Assembly (NCBI RefSeq): GCF_018143015.1
Contig: NC_054743.1
Span: forward strand, 30,963,934 to 31,027,933
Origin: Lytechinus variegatus
Taxonomy: Eukaryota > Echinodermata > Echinoidea > Temnopleuroida > Toxopneustidae
Direction: 5' to 3'
DNA length: 64,000 bases
Below the pieces are notes generated by a model. That model made no database searches. It was given only the letters and a program-made list of their open reading frames with translations, and was not told the origin of the DNA. Numbering within the stretch: position 1 is the stretch's first letter; each line of letters starts with the position of its first letter. Positions 1-10,675 of the stretch are shown here, one piece after another. Position numbers and translations under genes: made by a program.

Positions 1-964
1 TACTCCAAAACAAAGGCTTGCAATCATCCCAAAATTATATTTTCTGTTCGAACCGCAAATAAATAGGTACTTTTCATTCACCTTTTAAGAAATAGAGCAA
101 AAATTGTGAACAAATCATAAGAAGCATAAATATGTACCCAAGATACATGCACATCTACAGTACATGTAGGTACATAAAGTAGAAATCTCTTGATACATTA
201 CAGTTAGGTTAACTTTGGTGCCACTATTTCAAACAGACATGTACATGTATGTATTTCAAAGAGACAAATGTATGTTTCTTGGAAAAATACATACAATAGT
301 GATGTTGAATTATGGAGAGACAATACATGTACAATGTAGCTCCACAAAAAACCAAGACCACCAGATTCAAAAGAAACCCCAACAAGAATGAACTGGGATG
401 GGGACCATAATAGCTCTTTTGACATTACAAGACACAACTAAAACTTCAATAATGACAATACAAATGTACAAAATTACAATTTTTCTTTCAGTACAAAATT
501 TATCTTGGTACGCCTTGTCTTTGAAAACCAAATGAATAATTGGTTCCTCCACCCCTACCCCCCCCCCAAAAAAATAATAATGAACATAAAATTTAAAAAA
601 ATATATTAAGTATTCAACGGCAAATATAGGGTGTTAAGACAATGAAAACAAAACGTTAATGAACGCCAAACACTCAAAGACCAACAATTCACTAAATAGT
701 ATTACACAGTAGACAAAAAGCTTTTTTGTAATTTTTGTTTTTACTGAAAAATAATCTTGAAAAATCACAAGTAAATATTGCACGATAAAGAGTACAAAAT
801 CAAAGTTAAACAAAGAATCTTTTTAAATAAAGAAAACTACATGTAATGACAATGGCAGATTGTGTATAGATCCATTGGACAATGCCAAGATGGGACTTAA
901 AGCATTTCGTTGTCAATGGTTTTTAATAATACAAATATGCAATGAAAGATGTACATGCACTCAC
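1..964. other. GOPC intron, no further exon seen
   Basis: AT-rich sequence with acatgtacatgta words typical of echinoderm DNA. No open frame continues the GOPC product. It is read as the intron after exon 3. Confidence 0.6.
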
Positions 965-1140
965 CTGCCAGCTAGCTCCTTATCCAGGTACTTGGCTGCC
1001 AGCCTGGCTCCATACACCTCCCCCTGGAGACCAAGGATATGCTGACGGAGCTCGGCGTTCTCCTTCCTCATGACATCGAGCTCGGCTTCTAATCTGACCT
1101 GCTTGAAGGAGTCTGCCTTGAAGGTCTCCATCTCACCTTC
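965..1140 (-). CDS. GOPC: GOPC coding exon 3 (coiled coil)
   Basis: This exon has 58 codons plus two bases. The acceptor is TGTTCAG ending at 1141 and the donor GTGAG starts at 964. The peptide begins [12 protein letters not shown] and continues with [20 protein letters not shown] and [18 protein letters not shown], almost the vertebrate GOPC coiled-coil sequence just before the region leading to PDZ. It ends in phase 2 with AG, so the next exon (outside the window) should complete an arginine. A MITE begins only about 25 bases upstream of the acceptor, so the branch-point region probably lies in or against transposon sequence. Confidence 0.93.
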
Positions 1141-1165
1141 CTGAACAGACAAGGAAACAAAGAGA

Positions 1166-1613
1166 CTGTTCTCACTACATTCCTAAAACTAGTTTACTGG
1201 AAACTAGTTTAACTCGTAGTGAGAATGGTCAAAGCGGTCTTGAAAACAATCTTCCAAACCAGTTTGGAAAACCACCTCGCGATGTAGTTTTCAAGATCGC
1301 TTTGCCTCGTTAAACTGGTTTTAGCGTAAGTGAGGACACAACCATTCTCCGGGAAGCGATCTTCGCACATTTTGAGCGCGCTACTCCACACGACAGATGT
1401 ACATGTAGAACACGTATGCTGCAGTTTCGAATTTCTCACGAAACATGTCACCCCACTGAGAGCGTTTCAATAGCAACAAGAGCGCTTTACGTGAAGTGAT
1501 TTTGAAAACCACTTTCGTGTGATCAAGTGAGAACGCTAGCAAAGTGATCTTCCAAAGTGGTTTCCTGAATCGGTTTCCAGTAAAGTAGTTTTAGGAACGT
1601 AGTGAAAACAGCC
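1166..1613. mobile_element. MITE with about 40-bp terminal inverted repeats
   Basis: The left end (CTGTTCTCACTACATTCC, then AAAACTAGTTTACTGGAAAC) and the right end read in reverse complement (CTGTTTTCACTACGTTCC, then AAAACTACTTTACTGGAAAC) match with few differences. The interior has degenerate internal repeats of the same words and no transposase frame. Target duplication is unclear. It lies in the GOPC intron close to the exon 3 acceptor. Confidence 0.75.
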
Positions 1614-3004
1614 TCAAAATTATCAAAACCTGTTTACAAAGGCCACTACAGTGAGAACTTGGGAGTCACTTCTAGCAGTAATTACTAACTTGTCTTGGGT
1701 TTAAAAGATCATACATCTGAACCCCTTGCAACAGAGCTAATGACGAAGTCTGAATTATTGAATGCAGACTCTTTTTATTATTCAAGTTTTGTATCCCTTT
1801 AGGGGAATTTTTTTTACTAGAAAACAAATTGGGTGGATGGTCAAAGCATCCTAAAAAAAAATAATTCTATAATTCTACATATAATTCTTTAAAGATTAGT
1901 ACACTGCACAAGCATAATGTAGATAATGGGCAATCAAGTTGAACCAATTGATACATATATTTTTGTTCGATAGAACTGTGATTTGTTTTATAACACATCA
2001 CTTGTGTAACTTATTACTCATGCCCTGCTCTTGTTAAGTGAAATTCGCTGACAATTCACTTTGTTACAGGCTCCTCCAAACTTTTAGGAAGGGCTTGACA
2101 TAAGCAGTGGTCCCTTGACCCGAGGCAACCAAAATTGAGAGTCGGCCACAAAAATTCTATAAAATGCAACACTTGGTGGCCCGGTTGGGCTACCAAATTT
2201 TTGATAAATTCTGTTGTTTTCTTTTGTTTTAGAACCACTAAATTTGCTTTACGGGCCACCAAAAATATGAAATTGATGATTCATTTTCAACATCATCCCA
2301 AAGTACAAAATATTTGGTCGCATGATGCTATTTGATACAATCAGCATACAGGATTTAATTTATGTACTATATACATGTAATACAGTCGAAACAATAGTTG
2401 ACTGTTCAAAGTAACACCTTCAAAGTTTATGTGAAATAAAGCTCTTACACTGTACTATTAAAGAAATGATCAGAGTTTAATCCATTACAGAGACAGGAAA
2501 TTCTACATTTACACCTTATTACCTCCGTAGGAAGTTTGTGTAATTACCCTATTTTTTTACTCGGTTGCACATACCCATTGAATTACAAATAATTCACACA
2601 TGCAGGTACCATTATTTTGTAGCACTACATCTATGCACAACTTAAAGTCCATTGTTGAGTCACAGAAACGCAAGTCAGGTCTGAGCACAAACCACAAACA
2701 ACACCCTATTAAGCAGGGGAGTCGGGGGACTCTAACCACCACCCCCCCCCCACCTCCACCCACAAAGGAGGGCACTGAATGAATAAATGAACCATCAAAT
2801 GACCAATGAATGAACCAATTAATCATTGAAGGAACAAAAGAAATGAATATCAAATTTGTTTACAATATTCAATCAAATTATCAATCCCCGTCAACATGTC
2901 CTTTTTTGGTACTCTTAACCTTTTTCCCCCCCCAAAAAAAAATAAGTGACAAACTTTCCTGGAACATACTTTTTTTTAATTCCTCAAAAATTCCTATTGT
3001 TATT
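1614..3004. other. GOPC intron 2 sequence without recognised elements
   Basis: AT-rich intron with homopolymer runs (C runs near 2741-2760 and 2930) and a short local inverted repeat around 2170-2200. The open frames here are short and unlike any protein. Confidence 0.5.
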
Positions 3005-3603
3005 GAAAGGTCAAGTCCATCCATGAATACTAAATAGAGAAAAATCAAACAAGAATAGTGCTGAAAACTTCATTAAAATTGGATGGAAAATAAGAAAGTT
3101 ATGACACTTTAAAGCATCGCTTATTTTTCCCAGAAAAGTTCTATACTCAACTCAGTGGTATGCAAATGAGAGAGTTGATGATGTCACTCACTCACTATTT
3201 CTTTTCTTTTTTATTGTTTGAATTATACAATATTTCATTTTTTACGGATCTGACAATTATTACCATCTTGTTTGAACCACAAAATGTTAAAACAATCAAA
3301 TTCCAAATACATTTAGAGGGAGGAATGAATCTTTGCTCACATGACAATGAGGAGAAAATTCAAATATTTCATATTTCATATAATAAAATACAAAAGAAAT
3401 AGTGAGTGGGTGATGTCATCAGTCCTCTCACTTGCATACTGACAAAGATGTGCATATAATGTAACTGTTTGGTGAAATTTAGCAAAACTTTAAAATGTCA
3501 TAACTTTCATAATCTGATATTGATGAAATTTTCAGTGTTATTCTTGTTTGAGTTTCCTCTTTCTATTCAAATCATCTTTTTGTTTGGGTGGACTTGTCCT
3601 TTA
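3005..3603. mobile_element. Long foldback element, arms about 200 bp
   Basis: The left end AAAGGTCAAGTCCATCC is matched by the reverse complement of the right end, TAAAGGACAAGTCCACCC. Matching continues inward: AACAAGAATA, AGTTATGACA, then GTATGCAAATGAGAGAG against CTCTCACTTGCATAC, and GATGTCA/TGACATC with the shared CTCACTATTTC block. A perfect match would make most of the 600 bp a hairpin. There is no coding capacity. Confidence 0.75.
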
Positions 3604-3656
3604 AATGTTGCCATTGACCACCCATTCAAATTTCCTGAGCTTCCCAAAGTACATAC

Positions 3657-3821
3657 CAATTTCTTCTTGATCGCCTCCGAGTCAACATTCTGTCCAAGGT
3701 TGGAATGAAGCTGGAGCTGCACTGCATGGAGTTGAAGAAGTTGATTGTGTAATTCCTTCTCCATTATCACTTTGCTTGCTTTGGAGTCACACAGGTCTGC
3801 TCTCATATTCAAAATATGTGC
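3657..3821 (-). CDS. GOPC: GOPC coding exon 2 (coiled coil)
   Basis: This exon has 55 codons, phase 0 at both ends. The acceptor is ATTTCAG at about 3828-3822 and the donor GTATGT starts at 3656. The peptide runs from AHILNMRADL through EKELHNQLLQLHAVQLQLHS to IKKKL. It corresponds to the first coiled-coil stretch of vertebrate GOPC, which has the same QLLQLHxxQLQLH pattern. A long foldback repeat (3005-3603) ends about 53 bases past the donor, and a short duplicated block (3859-3915) lies just upstream of the acceptor. Confidence 0.92.
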
Positions 3822-3858
3822 CTGAAATATTTCAGAAAAAATAGAAGAATACAATTAA

Positions 3859-4299
3859 CAGTTCGATCCCACTCCCAATTCACTGTTATTTTATCTTGAG
3901 CAAGAGAAATTCACTAGTTATTTTAGTTAGTGTTACAATTTAGGGAATGACAATGTTGCTGCCATCTTTCAGAAACCTGGAAACTTGGAAAGCTAAAATA
4001 ACTTAGAAAATGCCAAAGACTAGAATAACTCATTAAGACAGAGTGTACTTGTCAATTTAAGACCCAAAGACCAAATCTAAATAGAACTTTCTTGGGTTAA
4101 TGATGTGACCAAGTTTTTGTTTTTTTTTAGAAAAATTAGACATCAAAATAAAGGAACGTCCTGAAAACAAATTAATCAGGATTATTTTCAATTTTAGTAG
4201 GATCATCATAAAGTATTATGATAATCCAACTAAAATTGACAGTTCGATCCCACTCCCAATTCACTTAAATTATTTTATCTTGAGCAAAAGAAATTCACT
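3859..4299 (+). repeat. Direct repeat pair (3859-3915 and 4240-4299)
   Basis: Both copies start CAGTTCGATCCCACTCCCAA, continue through TTTTATCTTGAGCAA and end AGAAATTCACT. The second differs by a few bases and a short insertion. They lie inside GOPC intron 1. Confidence 0.8.
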
Positions 4300-4557
4300 T
4301 TTTACACAATTTAGGATTTAAATAAATCAGGGCTCCGTAACACAAAGGTTTGTGATGAAACGCAAATATGAAAGAACACTTCTGATTGGTTCCTAGTCAG
4401 TATTTTGCGACAAATGCGCGTGCAACATTGATCTTGATTGGTCAGTTCATTTAGCAATTGATCGCTAATCTTTGTGTTACGGAGCCCAGGATTATTTTCA
4501 ATTTTAGTTGGATCATCAATAGTATTATGATAATCCAACTAAAATTAAAAATAATCC
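4179..4557 (+). repeat. Short hairpin repeat present twice (4179-4239 and 4489-4557)
   Basis: Each copy is itself an inverted repeat: GGATTATTTTCAATTTTAGT, a spacer of about 20 bases, then ATAATCCAACTAAAATT. The second copy directly abuts the right end of the GGGCTCCGTAACAC element. Confidence 0.75.
4330..4487. mobile_element. 158-bp MITE with GGGCTCCGTAACACAAAG ends
   Basis: The left end GGGCTCCGTAACACAAAG is an exact inverted match to the right end CTTTGTGTTACGGAGCCC. The interior contains a CTGATTGGTTCC / CTTGATTGGTCAG-like pair. It is non-coding, is inserted in GOPC intron 1 and is flanked by the short hairpin repeat. Confidence 0.85.
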
Positions 4558-4740
4558 CGATTAAAATTAAAAATAATATCAATTACCTGTTTACATGTAC
4601 ATCTCAGTCAACAATCATTCTAATTCTTTCTCAAGTTTCTGTTACATGAAACATGAAATAGACACATGCAATCTCACTCAGTACACAATGTAAGATTTAC
4701 ACTCATAGTAATACATTTTTTGCACATAGATCTACCGTAC

Positions 4741-4944
4741 CTCCAATTTAGCATTATTTTGAAATATTGTCTGTGCTTTGTGGCACAGCTGAGCAAATGC
4801 CGAGCTGAGTGCCGTCATTTTGGCCCTTCCTTCGTAAGTCAGATCACACTGCTCGGGATCTATTTCTCCTAACACCAAATCCAGGTCTACAAATGCCTTG
4901 TCGAATTCCTTTTCAAGGAGATCCAGCCAGTGAAGAGCCGCCAT
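4741..4944 (-). CDS. GOPC: GOPC coding exon 1 (N-terminus)
   Basis: This exon has 68 codons, starts at the ATG at 4944 ([14 protein letters not shown]) and ends KLE before a GT donor at 4740-4739. It holds the N-terminal conserved block of [24 protein letters not shown], then TYEGR, then [12 protein letters not shown]. The start fits because the family begins only a few residues before the W-L-(x)[11 protein letters not shown] motif; vertebrate proteins carry a longer glycine-rich leader that is absent here. The intron follows in phase 0. Sequence upstream to about 5160 on the minus strand is plausible 5' UTR. An overlapping longer open frame there is in a different reading frame and is not taken as coding. 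Confidence 0.93.
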
Positions 4945-6240
4945 GATGATTCTTCCGGTGGCAAACCAAATGGAAATTGAAAATTGATCTGCTCCTGCTT
5001 GGCTGAGTTTTCACGCACAGCAGACACGTAGGCAGTTTCTCGCCGGAACTCCAGGGGATGACTAGGCCTACTACGCCGATACACTGGATGCCCCAGCAGC
5101 AGATACAGAGCGAACACGTAAACACGTACACACTTCAGCAAAACTGTATTTTTCTGAAATGGAAGAGGGCGGTGTTTCAAAATTATTTGACAATCCTTGA
5201 TTTCACACACATAAAAATAAATAAATAAAAAAAGGCCTGACAATTTCCCTGACATATGCTCCTCACTCCGAAACTCGATCAGCACCAACAAAATTTAGAG
5301 TACCGGTAGCTGGTTTTAGCTGACTTATGTCTATAACGAGAATTGACATTTCCTGCTATTGTTAGTAGGCCTATAAGTGACCACTTGTGTGTAAAACTTA
5401 AGGGACACTTGCAGCCCCCAACCCCCCAAAAAAAATAGGACCAAGAGAAACAAAATAAAGAGGAAATGCAAGAAAGTGAAAGGTAATGTGTGATATGATA
5501 TCATTTATTTGCTGAAATATATTTATCCATAACAGTCATCTGAACATTATGTTAAATTAGTCTATCACAAGAGTTTAATTTTAAACAGTAAAAAAAAATC
5601 AGTTTTTTAATAATCATTATGCAACTCTATATGAGTTGGTACTTGAAACAACTTGATAGACCAGAAGTTAAAGGATCGTCATTTCTTAAGGAAACAATCA
5701 AAAGGACGGAAAGGGCTTATTAAATTATATTTCAAAATATAAAAAGAGAGCGCTCATTGATTGCGAGGGATCAAAAATGTATAGGAGAAGACTCAGATAA
5801 CCGACTGGGATGTTTAATGAATGAGGGGAACACATCCGCCGAGGGGGGGGGGGGAACAGGTGCTTACTTGATAAATTATAACCTAACAATTCGGGCCATC
5901 ATTAGCAGAATATTTTTTATCAAATTAGTTATAAGATCTTAAGAATCAATTCGACACACAGTTTGTGCATAAACGCAATTCAAAATTTGTTTCCTTATTT
6001 CTGTAGGTTGCAGTTTCGGATTTGTACTCCTTAAGTCTTTTCGTCAATAGAGAGTTTTGCAGTTTTTTTAATGTCTGTTTAATAATTGATGTCGCATGTT
6101 TCAATCACATTTGCAGTGCCAGTGCATGAATTGATACTATAATGATGATATTTCATAGGGTGCGAAAATAATCAAAACAAATTGTCAAAAAGGCCAACTC
6201 TACCTGCAAAACAACAAGCAGGGTTAAAGAAAATGAAAGA
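4945..6240. other. GOPC upstream region and intergenic sequence
   Basis: The first roughly 200 bases probably contain the GOPC 5' UTR and promoter on the minus strand. No TATA box or clear initiator was identified. The rest has homopolymer runs (A run near 5427, G run near 5840) and no coding signal. Confidence 0.45.
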
Positions 6241-6259
6241 ATGTAGGCCTCCCCCGAAT

Positions 6260-6456
6260 GCAAGATTGATTGATAGATTGATCGACTGATAGATAGATAG
6301 ATTGCTTAAGTTTACTGATTGAATGATTAATCGATTTGATTGATTGATTGATGATTGATTGATTGCTTGCTTGCTTGCTAGCTTGATTATTATTTTGATT
6401 GATTGATTGATTGATGATTGATTGATGATTGCTTGCTTGCTTGATTGATTGATTAA
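6260..6456. repeat. GATT/GCTT tetranucleotide microsatellite
   Basis: Imperfect tandem TTGA/GATT units are mixed with GCTT units. Open frames across it encode only Ile/Asn/Gln/Ser-rich low-complexity peptides and are artefacts. Confidence 0.9.
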
Positions 6457-6790
6457 GCCTTTCGCCAAGTCTCATTATTGCAAAAATGGATTTATAGGCC
6501 CATACATGTAGGGTTGATTAGGACAACCAAAGAAAGCTCAATCGCTAAGTGGGGTCCTCGTCGACATTCGTGTTTTTTTGTACGCTGAAAAATATTTAGC
6601 ATCTATTGATTGATGCCAAACAGGTTTTCCCCCTTGGATGTGGATATATTCCCACTACTACTCAAGTTTATCAGTCTTGATGAAGAATAAGAATTGTGAT
6701 TTTCGAATCCCCATGCATTCACAAACTAGAGGATGAGTTTAGGCCCCTATTTAGACAAAATAACTGAGTGGGCCACACATTGTACCTGAC

Positions 6791-6867
6791 ACTTTTCAGA
6801 GAAAAAAATATCCCATGCAGGGGATACAGTGTATCCCCTGCATGGGATATTTTTTTCTCTGAAAAGT
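6791..6867. repeat. Perfect 38-bp palindrome with a one-base centre
   Basis: The arms at 6791-6828 and 6830-6867 are exact reverse complements around G6829. The outer part is ACTTTTCAGAGAAAAAAATA and the inner part TCCCATGCAGGGGATACA. No flanking duplication was recognised. It could be a recent foldback insertion, a recombination product or a cloning/assembly foldback. Confidence 0.9.
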
Positions 6868-6909
6868 CAACAATTTTGCAATTTCAATATAAAATACTTG
6901 TCCTACACC

Positions 6910-7135
6910 CATTGGCGGCGGAAGCCAAAAATTTTAGGAGGGGACAACCAAAAAATTTTTGACAAGCAAAAAAAAGGGGTTCTCAACCCAAAGATTTTAG
7001 GGGGGACGTAGGAAAATAAATTGACAAGCAAAAAAAAAAAAAAAGGTCATCAACAACAAATTTAGGGGGGGGGGACCGTCCCCCCCCCTCCTCAAATTTA
7101 GGGGGGACACGTCCCCCCCGCTTCCGCCGCCTATG
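6910..7135. mobile_element. MITE with GGCGGCGGAAGC ends and G/A-rich internal repeats
   Basis: The left end ATTGGCGGCGGAAGC pairs with the right end GCTTCCGCCGCCTAT. Inside are repeated units of ATTTTAGGGGGGGAC followed by TTGACAAGCAAAAAAAA. Frames on both strands are low complexity. Confidence 0.75.
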
Positions 7136-9118
7136 CCTACACCCCCCGGCCCCGCCGCCCATGCAGCGTGGATTTTTTTTTTTGTAAGGGGGAAGGGGCC
7201 AGAGAACGTGGGGGTGTCGGGTAAATATGCATAGGTATCGACCCCTTGAATTATGGGGAAAGCGCCGGGAATAGGATTGACAACCCCCCGATGATTTGTA
7301 CAAATCAAAACAAAAGAGGAGAATTAGAAGAGGGAAAACAACGCGGAAAACAAAAGAAAAAGAAAAAAATTATAGCGCTGTATACTAGTAACTCAAATCT
7401 ATATGTTGACGATCGATAGAGGGCGACTCACAATGAAGTTGAAGGTCCGAAGAGAAGGTAGATTTCTTGTGTCTCTCTGGAGCTAGCTGGACCCTGGTAA
7501 ATATATTTATTTATTGACGAATCATTGTATTTATAGCAATTACTGTGTGGATAATTCTGTATGATATATTGTAGTTATATTGTTTATTTTGTCTTCGAAT
7601 TGATGTTGTTATATGTACTTTTGCAAGTGTTTACTGCCGTGGTTACGGACTTGACAACGGACGCCGATTCGCTCAGTGCGTTCTTTACGGAATCTGGAAA
7701 ACTCCCCGAGAGTTGGGGGGCAAAATCAGGCTCATTTCTGAAGGACAATTGAATTGGTGATGGGGCACGGGCAGTATGGGGCACGGGCAGTCGGAAGAGT
7801 GGTATGGTATCATGGCATGGGTAGGGGCAAAAATTACAAGCTTTTTTTGTCTTTCCTTTTATTACGGCAAGACTAAAAAGTTCCATATGCACCCCACTCG
7901 TGACATGGAGAATGTTCAGAAGACTAGTATACTATGGCATTATAGCCCAATAATTTAGTATTACTATAGTATTGGGCTTATAAATTTGAAAGAACATTGT
8001 CATTACCGGTATGGTATGGTGGTAACCCAGGGAGCCTAGGACTTGTCCGTGTAATATGAGGCAGCCATATGCTCTCCAAAATGGGGTAGAAAGGGGTCGC
8101 AATAGCACTCAAAATAAAAGGGGAGCATATGAATTATGCACTTACCGGTACATGTACCTCGATTATATGAATGAAGGTCTATCAGGACACAGAATCCCGA
8201 GTCGACCGACATCAGAGGCAAAAACTGGACCCTCAAAAAAAGGAAAAGTTCTGTCTCGTTCGTTCTCCTGTCAAAATTGAAAACAAAATGGCTGATCGAT
8301 ACCAAGAACGAATGGGACAGAGGTCTAACTTTTTCCTCTTTTTTGAGGGTCCAGAGGAAGAGGGAAAACAATGGCCTGTTCAAACTCAAATTTTGTGTCA
8401 TTTCTGTCCTATTGCAGTTTGATGATTTTATGCCATGATGTTGTCCTGCAAAGAAGCAACAAAATTATTGAGACTGGTGAAGTTTAAAGGTAGGAATTAT
8501 AAAACAAGGTTTCCTCTTGACTTTGAACAGAATATAAATTTCACTTTTGATATGCCTTTAATGGTTCTCCACTTGAAGCTTGTGCATTAATTAAGCTTTA
8601 TTGTGTCTTCATATGATTTTTACATTTACATGTACTTGCATCCTTATGAATTTAGATGATGTTATTTAAGAAAAAATGGAAATGTTCTTATTTCATCTGC
8701 AATAAAACACCAAATAAAAAAAAAAAACAATATTCAGAGTGATTCGAATCTAAATCTCACAGTTAAGTTTTTTTTTACTGATGAAAGATAAGATAATGGG
8801 AGATGAGAATGCTTTGATACATGTAGTTGCCATATATCTTTGACTTTGTTCATTATCATCAATGCCTTGGGTAAAAAGTAAATAGGTTTCTTGTTTACAT
8901 GTATGTCGTGCTGTGCAGCATTTGTGTGTCTGTTTGTGCTGTGAAAATATTCACTTCTATTGTGCATAAAAATATAGCTTGCATCAGTTGTGTTCCCTTC
9001 CTAAACAACACCACTTCCACTCATGCAATTAATATTAATGTTATCTTGTTTCTGTAATAAAACTTTTTTTTCCAAAACTTTCTTGCTCTCACTACTTTCT
9101 TAACGTTCTTGCATTGAG
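7136..9118. other. Region upstream of MFI; possible non-coding 5' exon
   Basis: A stretch around 7440-7496 ends CTG before a good GTAAAT donor and could be an untranslated first exon of MFI. Its only ATG frame stops before the donor. A frame at 7561-7752 is open but has no family resemblance. Tandem GGGGCACGGGCAGT units occur near 7760-7790, and a short inverted repeat (TATAGCCCAATA / TATTGGGCTTATA) near 7940-7983. No start codon with the right phase was confirmed here. Confidence 0.3.
8226..8353. repeat. Imperfect inverted repeat (TGGACCCTC ends)
   Basis: The left arm TGGACCCTCAAAAAAAGGAA, then CTGTCTCGTTCGTTCT, is mirrored by the right arm AGAACGAATGGGACAG, then TTTTTTGAGGGTCCA. The arms are about 45 bases with a loop of about 40. 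A plus-strand frame through it is open but looks non-coding. Confidence 0.65.
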
Positions 9119-9214
9119 CTATCGTCTTGTCATCTTTCTTTTCTTGTCTTTTGTCTCATTATCCTAATCCATTCCTGCACCTCACCGCAATCCCTGCCCC
9201 TTTCACACCACTCC

Positions 9215-9396
9215 ATGACTAAACCCGGGTCGCGCCCAGATGACCCGCCGCCACCGGCCGACCGTCACCTGGCCGCCGCCCCCAAGTCTGTCCGGAGGGC
9301 CCTCATCCTCAATGATAGGGGTGATGCAGAGGACGGGGACAGGCGGAGTGCAGCAACCATTGAACTTCAGAGGATGTGGAGAGGGTTTTGCATCAG
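9215..9396 (+). CDS. MFI: MFI exon 1 (IQ motif 1)
   Basis: The exon has 60 codons plus two bases to the donor GTAGCA. It is proline-rich at first (DDPPPPADR), then carries an IQ-like motif split by the intron: AATIELQRMWRGFCIR continuing into CRLF (residues about 46-66). The ATG at 9215 gives MTKPGSRP. From 9118 to 9238 there is no AG and the sequence is pyrimidine-rich, which is what an acceptor at 9238-9239 would look like. If that site is used, the exon starts at 9240 and the first codons lie elsewhere. Confidence 0.75.
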
Positions 9397-9406
9397 GTAG
9401 CACTCA

Positions 9407-10030
9407 TTAGGTGATTTCATGTTCAGTGTTGACCTTTTGGTGTTGGTGTTATGTCAATTTTTACATGATTATGACACCAAACATGACATGAAAGTGGTCC
9501 TGAAAAGTCACTCACTAGTTGTTGAGATGTCAGTGATGTGATCTGGATTGGTTTTACAAACTTGAATAAGTTTTGGAGCTGAGGGAAGCAATCCAAATTT
9601 CAACACCAACACCAAGGCCAACACTGGACTTGAATTCACCCATTCTTTCCAGAGCCATCTTTATTAAGGGTGATTTCAACTACAGTGTTGAAAGCCGATT
9701 TACCCTACAAGCTGGCAGACATGTGACACTCTCTATTCCTAAAAAAATGCACAAAATAATATGACTGGTGAACTAAATTTAATGCCTTGTTACAAATGTT
9801 GGGAGTATTGGGATTTTATAAAGAAAAGGAAGAAAGATAAAAAAAAAACAGTTCGGCAGCCACAGTATCCAAATTGAAATGAGTCACATGTTGTCATTGA
9901 TACTAAACTGTCTGCAACATGATTCACACTTTTATTTTTATTCCTCGGTATTGTAGCCCAGCCCTGCAGCCTTATTCTTGCTCTGAACATATATGAAACC
10001 AACACTAGCGCTATTCTGGAAATCACCTAA
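9407..10030. mobile_element. Foldback element with TTAGGTGATTTC ends
   Basis: The left end TTAGGTGATTTCATG is inverted at the right end GAAATCACCTAA. Inner parts share AGTGTTG/CAACACT words. It lies in MFI intron 1 and begins 10 bases after the donor. Frames inside are not coding. Confidence 0.65.
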
Positions 10031-10545
10031 TAGATTTTAGCACCCCTTTCCAGATGGTTTGAATATAATCCAAATTGGTTTCTAAACTTTAGATGCCTGA
10101 ATAAATTTAGTCGATGCTTGTCTCCCTTTAATAGAAGCAAGATGAACAAATTTGTGTACTGCATGCACAGCTTTTCAAACCTTTCATACTGCTTTATTAC
10201 TTTATTTGCACTATAACTTTTTATGATCACTGGTGAAAAGCTCTTTCCTGAATTCATTAATTATTCTTATTTCTTGTTCTGTAACCATCCATGTCATGAC
10301 ATACTTTCTATACACTCCAATCATTTGCAACTTTCCCATTTGTGTACATATTAAATCATGTTTTGTGAAACTAATTTTGTACTACTTCATTGCAAACATG
10401 TATTGCTAGTTGTCACACAATACAAATCACCTTCACATTAACAATATCTCAATAACGCCAATGTTTAAAATACTAATTTTGCCACTAAAGTAGATCTTCA
10501 TTTCAGCTACTGTATCATTCTTACCATTCTGTCTAAATCTTGTAG

Positions 10546-10675
10546 GTGTCGTTTATTTGATGTCCTAAATGCTCAGGCCAGCGTTGAGCAAAACAGACCT
10601 GTATCAAGTGTTTACAGCAGGTTTGTTGCCTCAAGGGCTTCCTCCTATCAACATTCAGTTGCTGCTGTCAACCAG
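10546..10675 (+). CDS. MFI: MFI exon 2
   Basis: The acceptor is CTTGTAG and the donor CAG/GTAATG. The phase is 1 in and 0 out. It completes the arginine split from exon 1 and encodes CRLFDVLNAQASVEQNRPVS, then SVYSRFVASRASSYQHSVAA, ending VNQ. It continues the first IQ motif. There is no human counterpart. Confidence 0.85.

Larger units (their letters stand above)
965..4944 (-). other. GOPC: GOPC gene, 5' part (three coding exons; 3' part off the left edge)
   Basis: GOPC (PIST/CAL) is a Golgi-associated adaptor. In vertebrates its coiled coil binds Golgi partners and small GTPases, and its PDZ domain captures membrane cargo such as CFTR. Three minus-strand exons at 4741-4944, 3657-3821 and 965-1140 join in phases 0 and 0 and give 181 complete codons plus two bases. 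The joined product follows the vertebrate protein through the N-terminal conserved block and into the coiled coil, with the hallmark segments [29 protein letters not shown] and [15 protein letters not shown]. The PDZ domain and C-terminus must be encoded left of position 1. Nothing coding was seen in 1-964, so that stretch is the following intron. The gene reads away from the plus-strand MFI gene that starts near 9.2 kb. Confidence 0.93.

Noticed and set aside
4887..5291. 134-codon minus-strand frame over the GOPC start
   Set aside because: It overlaps GOPC exon 1 in another register and has no family resemblance; it is probably 5' UTR and shadow.
6172..6475. Asn/Gln/Ser/Ile-rich frames of 83-98 codons
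   Set aside because: These are translations of the GATT/GCTT microsatellite.
8036..8401. 121-codon minus-strand frame
   Set aside because: It runs through an inverted repeat (8226-8353), so similar-looking frames appear on both strands; there is no recognisable protein.
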